Shown here in pieces: positions 54,601 to 61,932 of a DNA stretch of 64,000 nucleotides. Source of the stretch: XYD12-FULL-36-8 sp964613805. Lineage in GTDB: Bacteria; Bacteroidota; Ignavibacteria; Ignavibacteriales; Ignavibacteriaceae. The notes beneath the pieces are model-generated. The model worked only from the letters and a program-made list of their open reading frames with translations. It ran no database searches and was not told the origin of the DNA. The position numbers were made by a program, and so were the translations under genes. How positions within the stretch are numbered: the stretch's first letter is position 1; every line of letters starts with the position of its first letter. Location of the stretch: the NCBI GenBank assembly GCA_964613805.1, contig CAZTJF010000009.1, positions 76,176 through 140,175 on the forward strand, given 5' to 3'.

Positions 54601-54708
54601 CTCTCTAACTCCTAAAAATGTATATCCAATTATCCCAAACAAAATTATTGTAATTGACATTACAATTGCTAAAACCGGGCGGCGTATACTGACTGATGAT
54701 AAACTCAT
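51622..54708 (-). CDS. RND efflux transporter permease (HAE1-like)
   Basis: Inner-membrane proton-driven pump of 1028 residues with the AcrB layout. Helix 1 sits at residues 10-30, followed by REYPSIDPPIITVSTSYVGA. GIVVDDAIVVLENI near residue 405 holds the two Asp of the proton relay in helix 4. The two large periplasmic loops and a second half with QIGQIMLIGLVTKNGILIVE follow. Substrates are likely amphiphilic drugs or envelope compounds but cannot be read. The adaptor gene lies 27 bases upstream on the same strand; no TolC-like gene is in the window. Confidence 0.93.
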   Translation of the reverse strand: MSLSSVSIRRPVLAIVMSITIILFGIIGYTFLGVREYPSIDPPIITVSTSYVGANADVIESQITEPLEEQINGIAGIRSLTSVSRDGRSSITVEFDVSIDLEAAANDVRDRVSIARSRLPQDVDPPTVSKADADAIPIVFLNVKSDKRNLLDLSDIAQNVFKERLQTIPGVSQVNIWGERRYSMRLWMDPNKLAAYNITPFDVRNALNKENIELPSGRIEGDKTELTVRTLGRLTTQNDFNDLIVRESNQNIVRFKDLGYAELYPENDRTILRRDGIPMVGVVLIPQPGANQIQIADEFYKRIEQIKKDLPSDITLGIGFDVTKYIRNSISEVKETILLAFALVILIIFLFFRDWRTTIIPIVAIPVSLIGAFFIMYLANFSINVLTLLGIVLAIGIVVDDAIVVLENIYRKIEDGMNPIEAGTKGTSEIFFAIISTTVTLAAVFLPIMFLQGITGRLFVEFGVVIAGSVIISAFVALTLTPMLSSRLLKTKKKHSWFYNKTEPFFTWLENSYKNALDSFMKKRWMAFVIMAAAALMIYLIGSTLQSELSPIEDRGEIRIQSTMPEGTSFPAMDNYITEMTKVVQKNVKESESIISVTAGGGGSNVANSGFVRVILTDADKRKRSQQEIAEQLTGLSRKLNDARSFVIQSQSISTRRGGLPVQYVVQAPNFEKLREIVPKFLDAALDDPTFANVDVDLKFNKPEIVVDIDRTKARELGVSAMDIAQTLQLAYSGQRFGFYIMNGKQYQVIGQVFKENRNKPVDLTSIYVRNKNDQLIQLDNLITLHERSSPPQLYRFNRYVSATFSASLAPGKTIGDGIDAMDKIAKSVLDQSFSTALQGASKDFVESSSSLLFTFLLALILIYLTLAAQFESFRDPLIIMFTVPLAIAGALISLWYFNQTLNIFSQIGQIMLIGLVTKNGILIVEFANQKKAQGLNVVEAVKEAARLRLRPILMTSLSTILGTLPIALALGAGSESRSSMGIAVIGGLIFSTLLTLFVIPAIYSYLSEKTKTVSNVTVEQEAEFLIS

Positions 54709-54735
54709 TTGAAGCTATTCTCTTAAACTATAAAA

Positions 54736-55803
54736 CTAGTTCACAGAATTTAATTTAACAGGTGCATTAGGACGAAGGAGAATAATTCCTGAGACAATAA
54801 GTGTATCTCCAACATTTAAACCGGATGTTATTTGAATCTCTTTCTCTGTTCTTATTCCGGTATTAACTAATTGGGGAACTGCTTTACCGCTTCTATATAT
54901 AAATACTTTTTCACCTTCAACATCAGGTACAAGAGATTCAGTGGGAATCAAAACAGAATTTTCAATGCTTTCAAGCACCACGTCAATTTCAACATAAGCA
55001 CCAGGAGTAAGTTCACCTTTCTCATTTGGAATTATTGCACGAACTTGAACTGTTCGAGTATTTTGATCAATTTTAGGTTCAACTGCATAGATTCTGCCGT
55101 TATAAATTTTTCCGGTGGCACTAAGCTTAACATTAATTGTTTTTCCTTCCTTCACTAAACCAAAATATTTTTGCGGAACAGAAAAATCAACTTTCATGGG
55201 ATTAATACTTTGCAAACTTGCAATTTTTGATTGTGGAGAAATATAACTTCCAACACTGACTGATCTTAATCCAATAATTCCATCAAACGGTGCTACTATT
55301 TCAGTTTTTGCAATTTGTGCCTCAGTAAGTTCAACGTCTGCTAACACCGAATTTAATTCACTTAATTGTAAATCATACTCTTGCTGACTAGTAAGATTTT
55401 TTTCTAATAGCTGCTTATAACGGTATTCTCTATCTCTTGCAAGGAACTCTCTCGATTTATTCTTTTTGAGTGCAGCTTGAAGTTCAGAGTCATTTATTTT
55501 AACTAACACATCACCTTTCTTAACTCTTTTTCCTTCGCTGAAAAATATCTGAGTAACCTTTCCGTTAATTTCGCTTCGTAATTCCACCTCTTCATTACTT
55601 AATAAAGTGCCATTGGAAAATATTTTATTTTGCAGAGATTTTGGTTTCACAAGCCAGCCATCAACAGAAACTAGTCTTGCCCTTGGGTCCATATTGGATT
55701 TATTTTCCGAACTGCTGCATGTAAGATTTAATTTGGGGATTATAAGAACGGCTAAAATTATTAGTGCAGTTATCCAGATGAGTATTCTTTTCTTATTATT
55801 CAT
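54736..55803 (-). CDS. RND efflux periplasmic adaptor (MFP)
   Basis: Membrane-fusion protein of 355 residues that links the pump to an outer-membrane channel. An N-terminal anchor (residues 7-25) precedes the lipoyl/barrel part: NGTLLSNEEVELRSEINGKV, then VLVKINDSELQAALKK, a coiled coil near residues 115-150, and VAPFDGIIGLRSVSVGSYIS. It is the first gene of the two-gene efflux operon. Confidence 0.9.
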   Translation of the reverse strand: MNNKKRILIWITALIILAVLIIPKLNLTCSSSENKSNMDPRARLVSVDGWLVKPKSLQNKIFSNGTLLSNEEVELRSEINGKVTQIFFSEGKRVKKGDVLVKINDSELQAALKKNKSREFLARDREYRYKQLLEKNLTSQQEYDLQLSELNSVLADVELTEAQIAKTEIVAPFDGIIGLRSVSVGSYISPQSKIASLQSINPMKVDFSVPQKYFGLVKEGKTINVKLSATGKIYNGRIYAVEPKIDQNTRTVQVRAIIPNEKGELTPGAYVEIDVVLESIENSVLIPTESLVPDVEGEKVFIYRSGKAVPQLVNTGIRTEKEIQITSGLNVGDTLIVSGIILLRPNAPVKLNSVN

Positions 55804-55902
55804 TTTCGCCTTAACTTAATCTCAAAAAGTATCTTATTTAAAATAGTGAATTTCAGATTAAGCTCGTTATTAAAACGATATTCAAGTTTTAGTCAAAAAT
55901 TT

Positions 55903-56604
55903 TTAGTTAACAATGGTTATTAAATAAACTCCACCAAGTATTACCAATATTCCGCATACTCTTTTTATCCACAAAATCGTTTTTGATTCTTCCGACCAAT
56001 TAAGATACTTCTGTACTTTCCCTGTTAAAGTGCCCGCTCCGACAATAATTGAACAATGTCCTAATCCGAATGCAAGGAGAAAAATCACTGCAAGTAAATA
56101 ATTTGTTTGTGCTGTTTGAAATACAACTCCAAGAACTGGAGCCATATAAGCAAATGTACATGGTCCTAAGGCAATTCCGAAAAGTAAACCGAGTATCAAT
56201 GCTGCCAACAAACCTTTTGCGTTTGTTTGCTTTAACCCAATATTATTCCAATCTAACTTTATAATATCAAGTAAGTATAAACCAACTAAAAAGAAAATTC
56301 CAGCGACTAAATAATTGCCAATGCTGCCAACATCTCCCATCAACCTACCAAGCGATACAGTAATAATTCCAATTGCAGCAATTGTAATTAAAATTCCAAC
56401 AGAAAAAACCAATGAAATATAAAATGTTCGAGGGACAGATATTCTTCCTTGTGAACTGATAAACCCAACTACAAGCGGAATACTGGATAGATGACAAGGG
56501 GAGAGGAGTATTGATAAAACTCCCCAACTGAAAGATGCTAAGAGAGCAAGCCAAACGGCTCCGGTCATTGCTTCGTACAGTGATGTGAATAAGCTGTCCA
56601 ACAT
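55903..56604 (-). CDS. ccdA: Cytochrome c biogenesis protein CcdA
   Basis: Integral membrane thiol transporter of 233 residues that carries reducing power from cytoplasmic thioredoxin to periplasmic thioredoxin-like proteins. The two conserved cysteines are in SILLSPCHLSSIPLVVGF near residue 37 and in GIALGPCTFAYMAPVLG near residue 150. Six helices fit the DsbD-gamma/CcdA fold. The gene lies directly after the exported thioredoxin-like gene at 56671-57045, a likely partner. It closes the ars/redox island. Confidence 0.88.
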   Translation of the reverse strand: MLDSLFTSLYEAMTGAVWLALLASFSWGVLSILLSPCHLSSIPLVVGFISSQGRISVPRTFYISLVFSVGILITIAAIGIITVSLGRLMGDVGSIGNYLVAGIFFLVGLYLLDIIKLDWNNIGLKQTNAKGLLAALILGLLFGIALGPCTFAYMAPVLGVVFQTAQTNYLLAVIFLLAFGLGHCSIIVGAGTLTGKVQKYLNWSEESKTILWIKRVCGILVILGGVYLITIVN

Positions 56605-56670
56605 AAAACTCCCTTCAATTGCTAAATTGTTGAAATTAAATAACAGTAAAGCAATTTGACAATTTTACAA

Positions 56671-57045
56671 TCATTTCTTTGGTTTCAATCCTTTTGACTT
56701 TAAAAGTTTGTGTATTTCATCCTCGGGGTAAAATCCTTCGTGGCGATGAAATTCTTTCCCTTCTTCATCAAGAAAAACTTGTGTTGGAATTAACTTGATA
56801 CCATATTTTTCTGCGTAAGGTTTTTGCTCTTTAGTCCAAACATCATAAAAAACAACCTTAACTTTTCCGGCATATTTTTCCTCAATCGCTTTCATGACCG
56901 GCTGCATCATTTTGCAAGGGATACAGTTAACTGAACCAAGTTCTATGAAAGTTACTTTTGGTTTAATCTCTTTGGATTGGGCATTGATTTTTATTCCGCT
57001 AATTAAAACTAAAAGTACCAGTATTAACAGATATCGTATTTTCAT
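56671..57045 (-). CDS. Exported thioredoxin-like protein (CIPC)
   Basis: Thioredoxin-fold protein of 124 residues with a hydrophobic N-terminal signal or anchor (residues 5-19). The redox centre is C41-I-P-C44 in LGSVNCIPCKMMQPVM, followed by the cis-proline region IKLIPTQVFLD near residue 85. CcdA, 66 bases downstream, could reduce it. GAGGAG appears just upstream of the ATG. Confidence 0.88.
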   Translation of the reverse strand: MKIRYLLILVLLVLISGIKINAQSKEIKPKVTFIELGSVNCIPCKMMQPVMKAIEEKYAGKVKVVFYDVWTKEQKPYAEKYGIKLIPTQVFLDEEGKEFHRHEGFYPEDEIHKLLKSKGLKPKK

Positions 57046-57149
57046 TTCATTCTCCTCTTTATTACCTAACGGCGTAAGTGTTAAATTGTTCGAAAAATTT
57101 AATCAGTTTAACATTGTGACAATTTAACAATTGAACACTTTAACATTTA

Positions 57150-57389
57150 TTAATTTTCTTTTAACCAGTTAATTATTTGATCATCCTTTGGGATAATACC
57201 GTAGCTTTTAACTTTCTCGTTTATGATTAATCCGGGAGTCATCATTATTCCGTAGTTCACCATTTCTTGAATATCAGTAACCTTTTCAACAACTGCTTCA
57301 ATTCCGTTGCGGGAAACAATATCTCTAACTTTTAATTCAAGAGTTTGACATTTCTTGCATCCACTGCCAAGTATTTTTACTGAAACCAT
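57150..57389 (-). CDS. Small thioredoxin/glutaredoxin-like protein (CKKC)
   Basis: Compact redox protein of 79 residues in the redox-active disulfide protein 2 family (thioredoxin-like, seen in archaea and many anaerobes). Active site C11-K-K-C14 in ILGSGCKKCQTLE, then MMTPGLIINEKV with the cis-proline. It is a paralogue of the frameshifted gene at 59167-59408. It has no signal peptide, so it should be cytosolic. Such proteins are recurrent in arsenic clusters. Confidence 0.85.
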   Translation of the reverse strand: MVSVKILGSGCKKCQTLELKVRDIVSRNGIEAVVEKVTDIQEMVNYGIMMTPGLIINEKVKSYGIIPKDDQIINWLKEN

Positions 57390-57394
57390 TTTGT

Positions 57395-58060
57395 TTATTC
57401 CATTTTGTTTTTAGAAATGTAACTATTTAAAGAGGTAATCATGTTTTCATCATATTCAATTTTGTGAATTACCTCATTATTCCCATTGAATACGATTACC
57501 GATGGGGTAAATAACGTTTCATATTTTAATGAAAGTTCGTCCTTTTTGTAAGCATCTATCACGAGGTAATCATATTTATTATTATTTGTTTTTACAAACT
57601 TTAAGATATCAATGAGTTGATTCTTACACATCTCTAATGTGCAATAACAAGACATTGAAGTACTGAAAAAAAGAATTTTGGTTTTTTGTGATGAAAAGAA
57701 TTTATCAACAGCAAAATCATAGTAAGAATTATTCAACTTTAAATACCATTGGTTGAATAATACTAGGGCAGAATCAAATGAAATATTCTTATGAAGAGAG
57801 TAAAACTCATCGAAAGAATCTTTTAGCGATAAATAGTTTTCGTCTTGATTCGAGCTACCGTTATCTAATGAAACCTGTGTAATATTCTTATTAAAAAAAT
57901 TACCCAACTCTTCAATCGAACTATAAGCTGAAGAATCTTTCGCTGATAAAAGCAACAATACATCAGAAGAATTTTGCTCAATCTGTTCGTAAGTCTGAGC
58001 ATATTCTGTTCTGCAGATTACTATCACAATTATTACAGCTAACCAATATTTTATAATCAT
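57395..58060 (-). CDS. Exported thioredoxin-fold-like protein with CYC-x4-C
   Basis: Protein of 221 residues with a signal peptide (to about residue 21). The C-terminal half looks like a thioredoxin fold: KTKILFFSTSMSCYCTLEMC holds C138, C140 and C145, followed by a YDYLVIDAYKKDEL strand and LFTPSVIVFNGNNE with the expected cis-Pro region. The C-x-C-x4-C arrangement is not the usual CxxC. The first half is helical without a recognised domain. It lies five bases from the CKKC gene and 43 from acr3, so it belongs to this operon. No named family is recognised. Confidence 0.6.
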   Translation of the reverse strand: MIIKYWLAVIIVIVICRTEYAQTYEQIEQNSSDVLLLLSAKDSSAYSSIEELGNFFNKNITQVSLDNGSSNQDENYLSLKDSFDEFYSLHKNISFDSALVLFNQWYLKLNNSYYDFAVDKFFSSQKTKILFFSTSMSCYCTLEMCKNQLIDILKFVKTNNNKYDYLVIDAYKKDELSLKYETLFTPSVIVFNGNNEVIHKIEYDENMITSLNSYISKNKME

Positions 58061-58103
58061 TCTATTACCCTAGTTGTGGGTTATAAGTTTCAAAATCTTT
58101 ATT

Positions 58104-59156
58104 TCATTTTGCATCAGCGAAATATTTTTTCTTAAACCATAGAGCTACATTCACAAGCATAATTAACACAGGGACTTCTACTAGTGGACCAATAACGGTT
58201 GCAAATGCTACTTGAGAGTTGATACCAAACACTGCCACAGCGACAGCTATTGCCAACTCAAAATCATTACTGCCGGCAGTAAAGGCAGCAGTTGTCGATT
58301 TTTCATAACCTGCGCCAATTCGTTTCGCAATAAAGAAAGTAACGAAGAACATCCCAGCAAAATAGAAGATGTAAGGAATAGCAACACGTATTACGTCAAG
58401 CGGCAATTCAACGATTTTTTCTCCTTTCAGAGAGAACATTACAAAAATTGTGAACAACAATGCGATTGGAGTTGATACAGAAATTTTCGGAATGAATTTT
58501 CTATGATACCATTCTTTGTCTTTTACTTTAATTAATGTGTACCTTGTAATCATTCCTCCAAAGAAGGGAATACCAAGATATATCAAAACAGTTAATGCAA
58601 TTTCACCGATTGAAATATCAACTAAAGCCCCACTAAATCCGAATACCGGTAGAAGAATTGTTATGAAAATGTATGCATAGACTGAGTATAGAAATACTTG
58701 AAAGATTGCATTGAAAGCAACAAGTCCGGCAGCTAATTCAGAATCACCTCTTGCAAGATCATTCCACACTAAGACCATTGCAATGCATCGTGCCAAACCG
58801 ACAAGGATTACTCCAATCATTAATTCTGGTTTATCAGGTAGAAAGATGATAGCTAAAATGAACATGACAAGCGGACCAATAATCCAGTTTTGAATCAGTG
58901 ATAGTGAAAGCAGCTTAACATTTTTGAATACAACTGGAAGTTCTTCATACTTTACTTTTGCAAGCGGCGGGTACATCATTAAAATAAGCCCAATTGCAAT
59001 AGGAATGTTTGTAGTGCCGCTGCTAAGTGAATCCCAAAACTCTGCAATCCGGGGAAAGAATGATCCGACAGCAACACCAATAAACATAGTAATGAAAATC
59101 CACAGTGTGAGGTAGCGATCGAAAAATGATAATTTTTGGGATACTGTTTCGCTCAT
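58104..59156 (-). CDS. acr3: Arsenite efflux permease Acr3
   Basis: Ten-helix arsenite (As(OH)3/H+) exporter of the ACR3/BART family, 350 residues. GLARCIAMVLVWNDLARGD near residue 125 contains the conserved, functionally essential Cys, and FNAIFQVFLYSVYAYIF and GSNDFELAIAVAVAVFG are typical. The start is the ATG at 59156 because AGGAG lies seven bases upstream; an earlier ATG at 59195 lacks this. It follows the frameshifted thioredoxin-like gene and belongs to the ars cluster. Confidence 0.94.
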   Translation of the reverse strand: MSETVSQKLSFFDRYLTLWIFITMFIGVAVGSFFPRIAEFWDSLSSGTTNIPIAIGLILMMYPPLAKVKYEELPVVFKNVKLLSLSLIQNWIIGPLVMFILAIIFLPDKPELMIGVILVGLARCIAMVLVWNDLARGDSELAAGLVAFNAIFQVFLYSVYAYIFITILLPVFGFSGALVDISIGEIALTVLIYLGIPFFGGMITRYTLIKVKDKEWYHRKFIPKISVSTPIALLFTIFVMFSLKGEKIVELPLDVIRVAIPYIFYFAGMFFVTFFIAKRIGAGYEKSTTAAFTAGSNDFELAIAVAVAVFGINSQVAFATVIGPLVEVPVLIMLVNVALWFKKKYFADAK

Positions 59157-59166
59157 AGATAATCTC

Positions 59167-59408
59167 CTAGTCAATTTCTTCCAGCCAATGCTCAAGAGTT
59201 GATTTTGTTGGAATTTTTCCGCTCGCTAGAACTTTGCCGTTAACTACAATCCGGGAGTTAACATTACTCCATAATCCATAAACTTATCACGGTCTGTCAC
59301 TTTCTCAACATTGGCAGGAATATTGTGTTCTGCAACAACTTCTTTCACAAGATTTTCAAGCTTAATGCAGTTTGCACAGCCGGGACCAAGAACTTTTATA
59401 TCTAACAT
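59167..59408 (-). pseudogene. Frameshifted thioredoxin-like (CANC) gene
   Basis: Paralogue of the CKKC gene at 57150. The frame starts at the ATG at 59408 after a good AAGGAG site and reads MLDIKVLGPGCANCIKLENL (Cys at 11 and 14), continuing to DYGVMLTPGL. Then a stop arrives. Shifting frame by one base near 59250 restores VVNGKVLASGKIPT and a tail ending HWLEEID. A single lost base therefore breaks it, unless the base is a sequencing error. Confidence 0.8.
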
Positions 59409-59435
59409 TTTTATTTCTCCTTATATTTTGTGTGC

Positions 59436-59513
59436 GTCATTCTGAGCGAAGCGAAGAATCTCTGGCTTGAACTTTAGATTCTTCATTCCGACTACGTCGG
59501 AATTCAGAATGAC
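59436..59513. repeat. REP-like nested hairpin, copy 1
   Basis: GTCATTCTGAGCGAAGCGAAG opens it and TTCAGAATGAC closes it as an inverted repeat; inside are AAGAATC/GATTCTT and a palindrome CCGACTACGTCGG. A second copy is at 59974-60050. It fills the gap before arsC. Confidence 0.85.
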
Positions 59514-59521
59514 AGCTATGG

Positions 59522-59944
59522 TTACTTTAACTCTTTCAAATAAAACTCATAAAAATCTTTTTTGATTTCATCGCGTATTTTTCTGAAAACAAAGAGCACT
59601 TCTTCGTTTGTTCCTTTTGCTTCAGCAGGATCTTCAAAACCAATGTAAAGCTGCTTACCAACTTTGCCAATAAAAATCGGACAACTTTCTTTTGCATTAT
59701 CACAAACGGTGATTACAAAGTGAAAAGAATCATTTAAAAATTGATCAACTGCCTTTGGATAATTTTTTGAAAGATCAATACCAACTTCTTTCATCACTTG
59801 AACAGCTTTAGGATGAACTTGAGATGATGGCTTTGTACCAGCAGAATATACTTTAAGAGTTTTATCAAATGATTTCAGAAATCCTTCCGCCATTTGGCTG
59901 CGGCAGGAATTGCCAGTGCAGAGTATTAAAATTCTTTTTTTCAT
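59522..59944 (-). CDS. arsC: Arsenate reductase, thioredoxin-coupled type
   Basis: Reduces arsenate to arsenite for export. It has the low-molecular-weight phosphatase fold: the P-loop CTGNSCRS begins with C9 and has C14. The redox relay cysteines C81 and C88 are in ITVCDNAKESCPI, the pattern of thioredoxin-coupled ArsC. EDPAEAKGT near residue 105 supplies the catalytic Asp-Pro. Length 140 aa. REP-like repeats lie on both sides. The nearby thioredoxin-like genes are plausible electron donors. Confidence 0.93.
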   Translation of the reverse strand: MKKRILILCTGNSCRSQMAEGFLKSFDKTLKVYSAGTKPSSQVHPKAVQVMKEVGIDLSKNYPKAVDQFLNDSFHFVITVCDNAKESCPIFIGKVGKQLYIGFEDPAEAKGTNEEVLFVFRKIRDEIKKDFYEFYLKELK

Positions 59945-59973
59945 TTATCACCTTTTGTAAGTCTGTTAATTAA

Positions 59974-60050
59974 GTCATTCTGAGCAAAGCGAAGAATCTC
60001 AGACATTAACAACAGATTCTTCATCCCGATAAATCGGGATTCAGAATGAC
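59974..60050. repeat. REP-like nested hairpin, copy 2
   Basis: Second copy of the 59436-59513 repeat: GTCATTCTGAGCAAAGCGAAG opens it, TTCAGAATGAC closes it, with an inner palindrome CCCGATAAATCGGG that differs in sequence but not position. Confidence 0.85.
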
Positions 60051-60058
60051 CGCTACGA

Positions 60059-61363
60059 TTAAAATAACGCTCCATAAATCAACCCGCTGATTGTTGCCAT
60101 AATTACAACAAGTGAAACATAAACCACTGTTTTTTGTGTACCAATCACACCACGAATTACAAGCATATTCGGCAATGATAATGCCGGACCAGCAAGCAAT
60201 AAAGCAAGTGCTGGACCTTTTCCCATTCCGCTGTTAATTAATCCTTGAAGGATAGGTATTTCTGTAAGAGTTGCGAAATACATAAATGCACCTGTAATAG
60301 ATGCAAAGAAATTTGAAAAGATAGAGTTGCCTCCGACTAATGCGGATATCCATTCATTCGGAATCACACCATTGTTATTGTTTTGAGAACCAAGTAAGAA
60401 TCCAGCGACTAAAACACCAACAGCAAGCAAAGGCATAATCTGTTTTGTAAATCCCCAAGTTTCACCAAGCCATTGATTCGCTTCACCTTCTGAAAAACTT
60501 AAAATGATTGTTGTTGCAACTACGGCTACCACAAAAGTTATTGTAGGGTTTTCATAAAATATTATCGCAGAGATTACAACGGCTGCTGTTCCCAAAATTG
60601 CATAAAGTTTTTTAACCTGAATTATATAGATTATTGAAAGTGCAAAACCAATACCGAACAATCCGGTTATAAACCATTTGTTAGCAAACATAAAATACCA
60701 GAATCCTTCTGTTGTATCTGCTGGTTTTCCCCAGTTAACAAAAACCAAAATTGCAACAAGAATGAAAAAGTGCAATGCAGTTTGCCAGATGGGACGTGGT
60801 TCTTCGACTTCCGGCAGTGCAAGCTGTGCGACAGCTTTTTCTTTTTCTTCTTTGCGATAGATAAATGCCATAATCAATCCGATGATAACGCTAAACGAAA
60901 CGGCACCAATTACTCTTGCTATTCCAAGCTCAAGCCCAAGAATTCTTGCTGTAAGAATTATTGCCAGAATATTTATGGCAGGTCCCGAATAAAGAAATGC
61001 GATTGCAGGACCTAATCCTGCACCTCTTTTATGTATACTCGAGAATAGAGGCAACACTGTACATGAACAAACCGCAAGAATTGTTCCGGAAACTGCAGCA
61101 ACTGAATAAGCTACCCATTTTCTTGCCTTTGCACCAAAATATTTTACGACGGCAGCTTGGCTGACAAACACTGCTATTGTTCCCGCTATAAAAAATGCCG
61201 GTACAAGACAAAGCAAAACATGTTCCTGTGCATACCATTTTGCCAGATCGAAGGCAGCCAGTATTGCACCTTTAAAGGATTCACTCTCTATCGGCATAAA
61301 GTATGCGAAGAGAAAAAATCCTAATATCCATAAAAAACTTTTATACTGTTCTTTCCAATTCAT
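60059..61363 (-). CDS. Permease, DUF318/ArsP-like
   Basis: Integral membrane protein of 434 residues in the permease (YraQ/DUF318) family, which includes the organoarsenical exporter ArsP and metal efflux relatives. The N-terminal half has a VCSCTVLPLFSSIHKRGAGL stretch with a CxC motif and FLYSGPAINILAIILTARIL; the second half repeats the pattern with GPALALLLAGPALSLPNML. Its own ArsR-type palindrome lies at 61372-61387. The substrate is not decided by sequence; the context favours an arsenic or related metalloid role. Confidence 0.85.
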   Translation of the reverse strand: MNWKEQYKSFLWILGFFLFAYFMPIESESFKGAILAAFDLAKWYAQEHVLLCLVPAFFIAGTIAVFVSQAAVVKYFGAKARKWVAYSVAAVSGTILAVCSCTVLPLFSSIHKRGAGLGPAIAFLYSGPAINILAIILTARILGLELGIARVIGAVSFSVIIGLIMAFIYRKEEKEKAVAQLALPEVEEPRPIWQTALHFFILVAILVFVNWGKPADTTEGFWYFMFANKWFITGLFGIGFALSIIYIIQVKKLYAILGTAAVVISAIIFYENPTITFVVAVVATTIILSFSEGEANQWLGETWGFTKQIMPLLAVGVLVAGFLLGSQNNNNGVIPNEWISALVGGNSIFSNFFASITGAFMYFATLTEIPILQGLINSGMGKGPALALLLAGPALSLPNMLVIRGVIGTQKTVVYVSLVVIMATISGLIYGALF

Positions 61364-61371
61364 TTTGTTGG

Positions 61372-61387
61372 TTCGTTATTTAGCGAA
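61372..61387. promoter_or_regulatory. ArsR-type operator upstream of permease
   Basis: TTCGTTATTTAGCGAA, an imperfect palindrome (one mismatch) with the same core as the arsR operator at 61770-61793. It lies nine bases upstream of the permease ATG, in the short gap after arsR. Confidence 0.7.
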
Positions 61388-61402
61388 TTAATGTGTAAAA
61401 GT

Positions 61403-61750
61403 TCATTTTGAACAAATCGCATTTCTATCTGCATCCATCACTTTCTTCTTGTCTTCAATAATTGTTGTTTGGTCGGCGATCCAAAAATCCAATGTGGTGA
61501 GAAAAGTTGACACACGGGCATCTTTTGGAATCGAATTAATTAAATAGTTAACCCACTTACCGTCCTTTTGTTCTGCAATAAACTCTGCTTCCTTAAGTAC
61601 TTTCAAATGCTGGGAAACGGTTGAAGCAGCTAATTGTAAAATATCGGTGATCTCGCAGACACAAAGAGGACGGGTTTGAAGCATCTTTAATATTCGAAGA
61701 CGATTCGGATCTGAAATGGCTTTGAAAAACTTTGCTTTATCTTCTATCAT
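61403..61750 (-). CDS. arsR: ArsR-family arsenic-sensing repressor
   Basis: Winged-helix metalloregulator of 115 residues that leaves DNA when As(III) binds. The DNA-binding helix-turn-helix is AASTVSQHLKVLKEAEFI near residues 41-58. RPLCVCEITDILQL places C30 and C32 in the typical ELCVCDL-like As(III) site; a further Cys is near the C-terminus (AICSK). It is the promoter-proximal gene of the ars island, with a strong palindrome just upstream at 61770-61793 that should be its own operator. Confidence 0.93.
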   Translation of the reverse strand: MIEDKAKFFKAISDPNRLRILKMLQTRPLCVCEITDILQLAASTVSQHLKVLKEAEFIAEQKDGKWVNYLINSIPKDARVSTFLTTLDFWIADQTTIIEDKKKVMDADRNAICSK

Positions 61751-61769
61751 AAGGACCTTTTAAATAAAA

Positions 61770-61793
61770 CATTTCGTTATTTAACGAAATGTA
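61770..61793. promoter_or_regulatory. Perfect ArsR operator upstream of arsR
   Basis: Perfect inverted repeat with 11-base arms (ACATTTCGTTA and TAACGAAATGT) and a two-base TT spacer, 20 bases upstream of the arsR start codon. Its core TTCGTTA-TT-TAACGAA recurs at 61372-61387. Confidence 0.8.
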
Positions 61794-61932
61794 ATAAGCG
61801 GCAAAATAAAATCCAAGTGATAAATAAATAAATTCTATAATTTTGTAACATGATTTATAAATTGAATCTGTACTTAAGTCAATTCATCATATTCAAAAAA
61901 CATTTTTATATAAAATAACAAGGAGAAATAAA

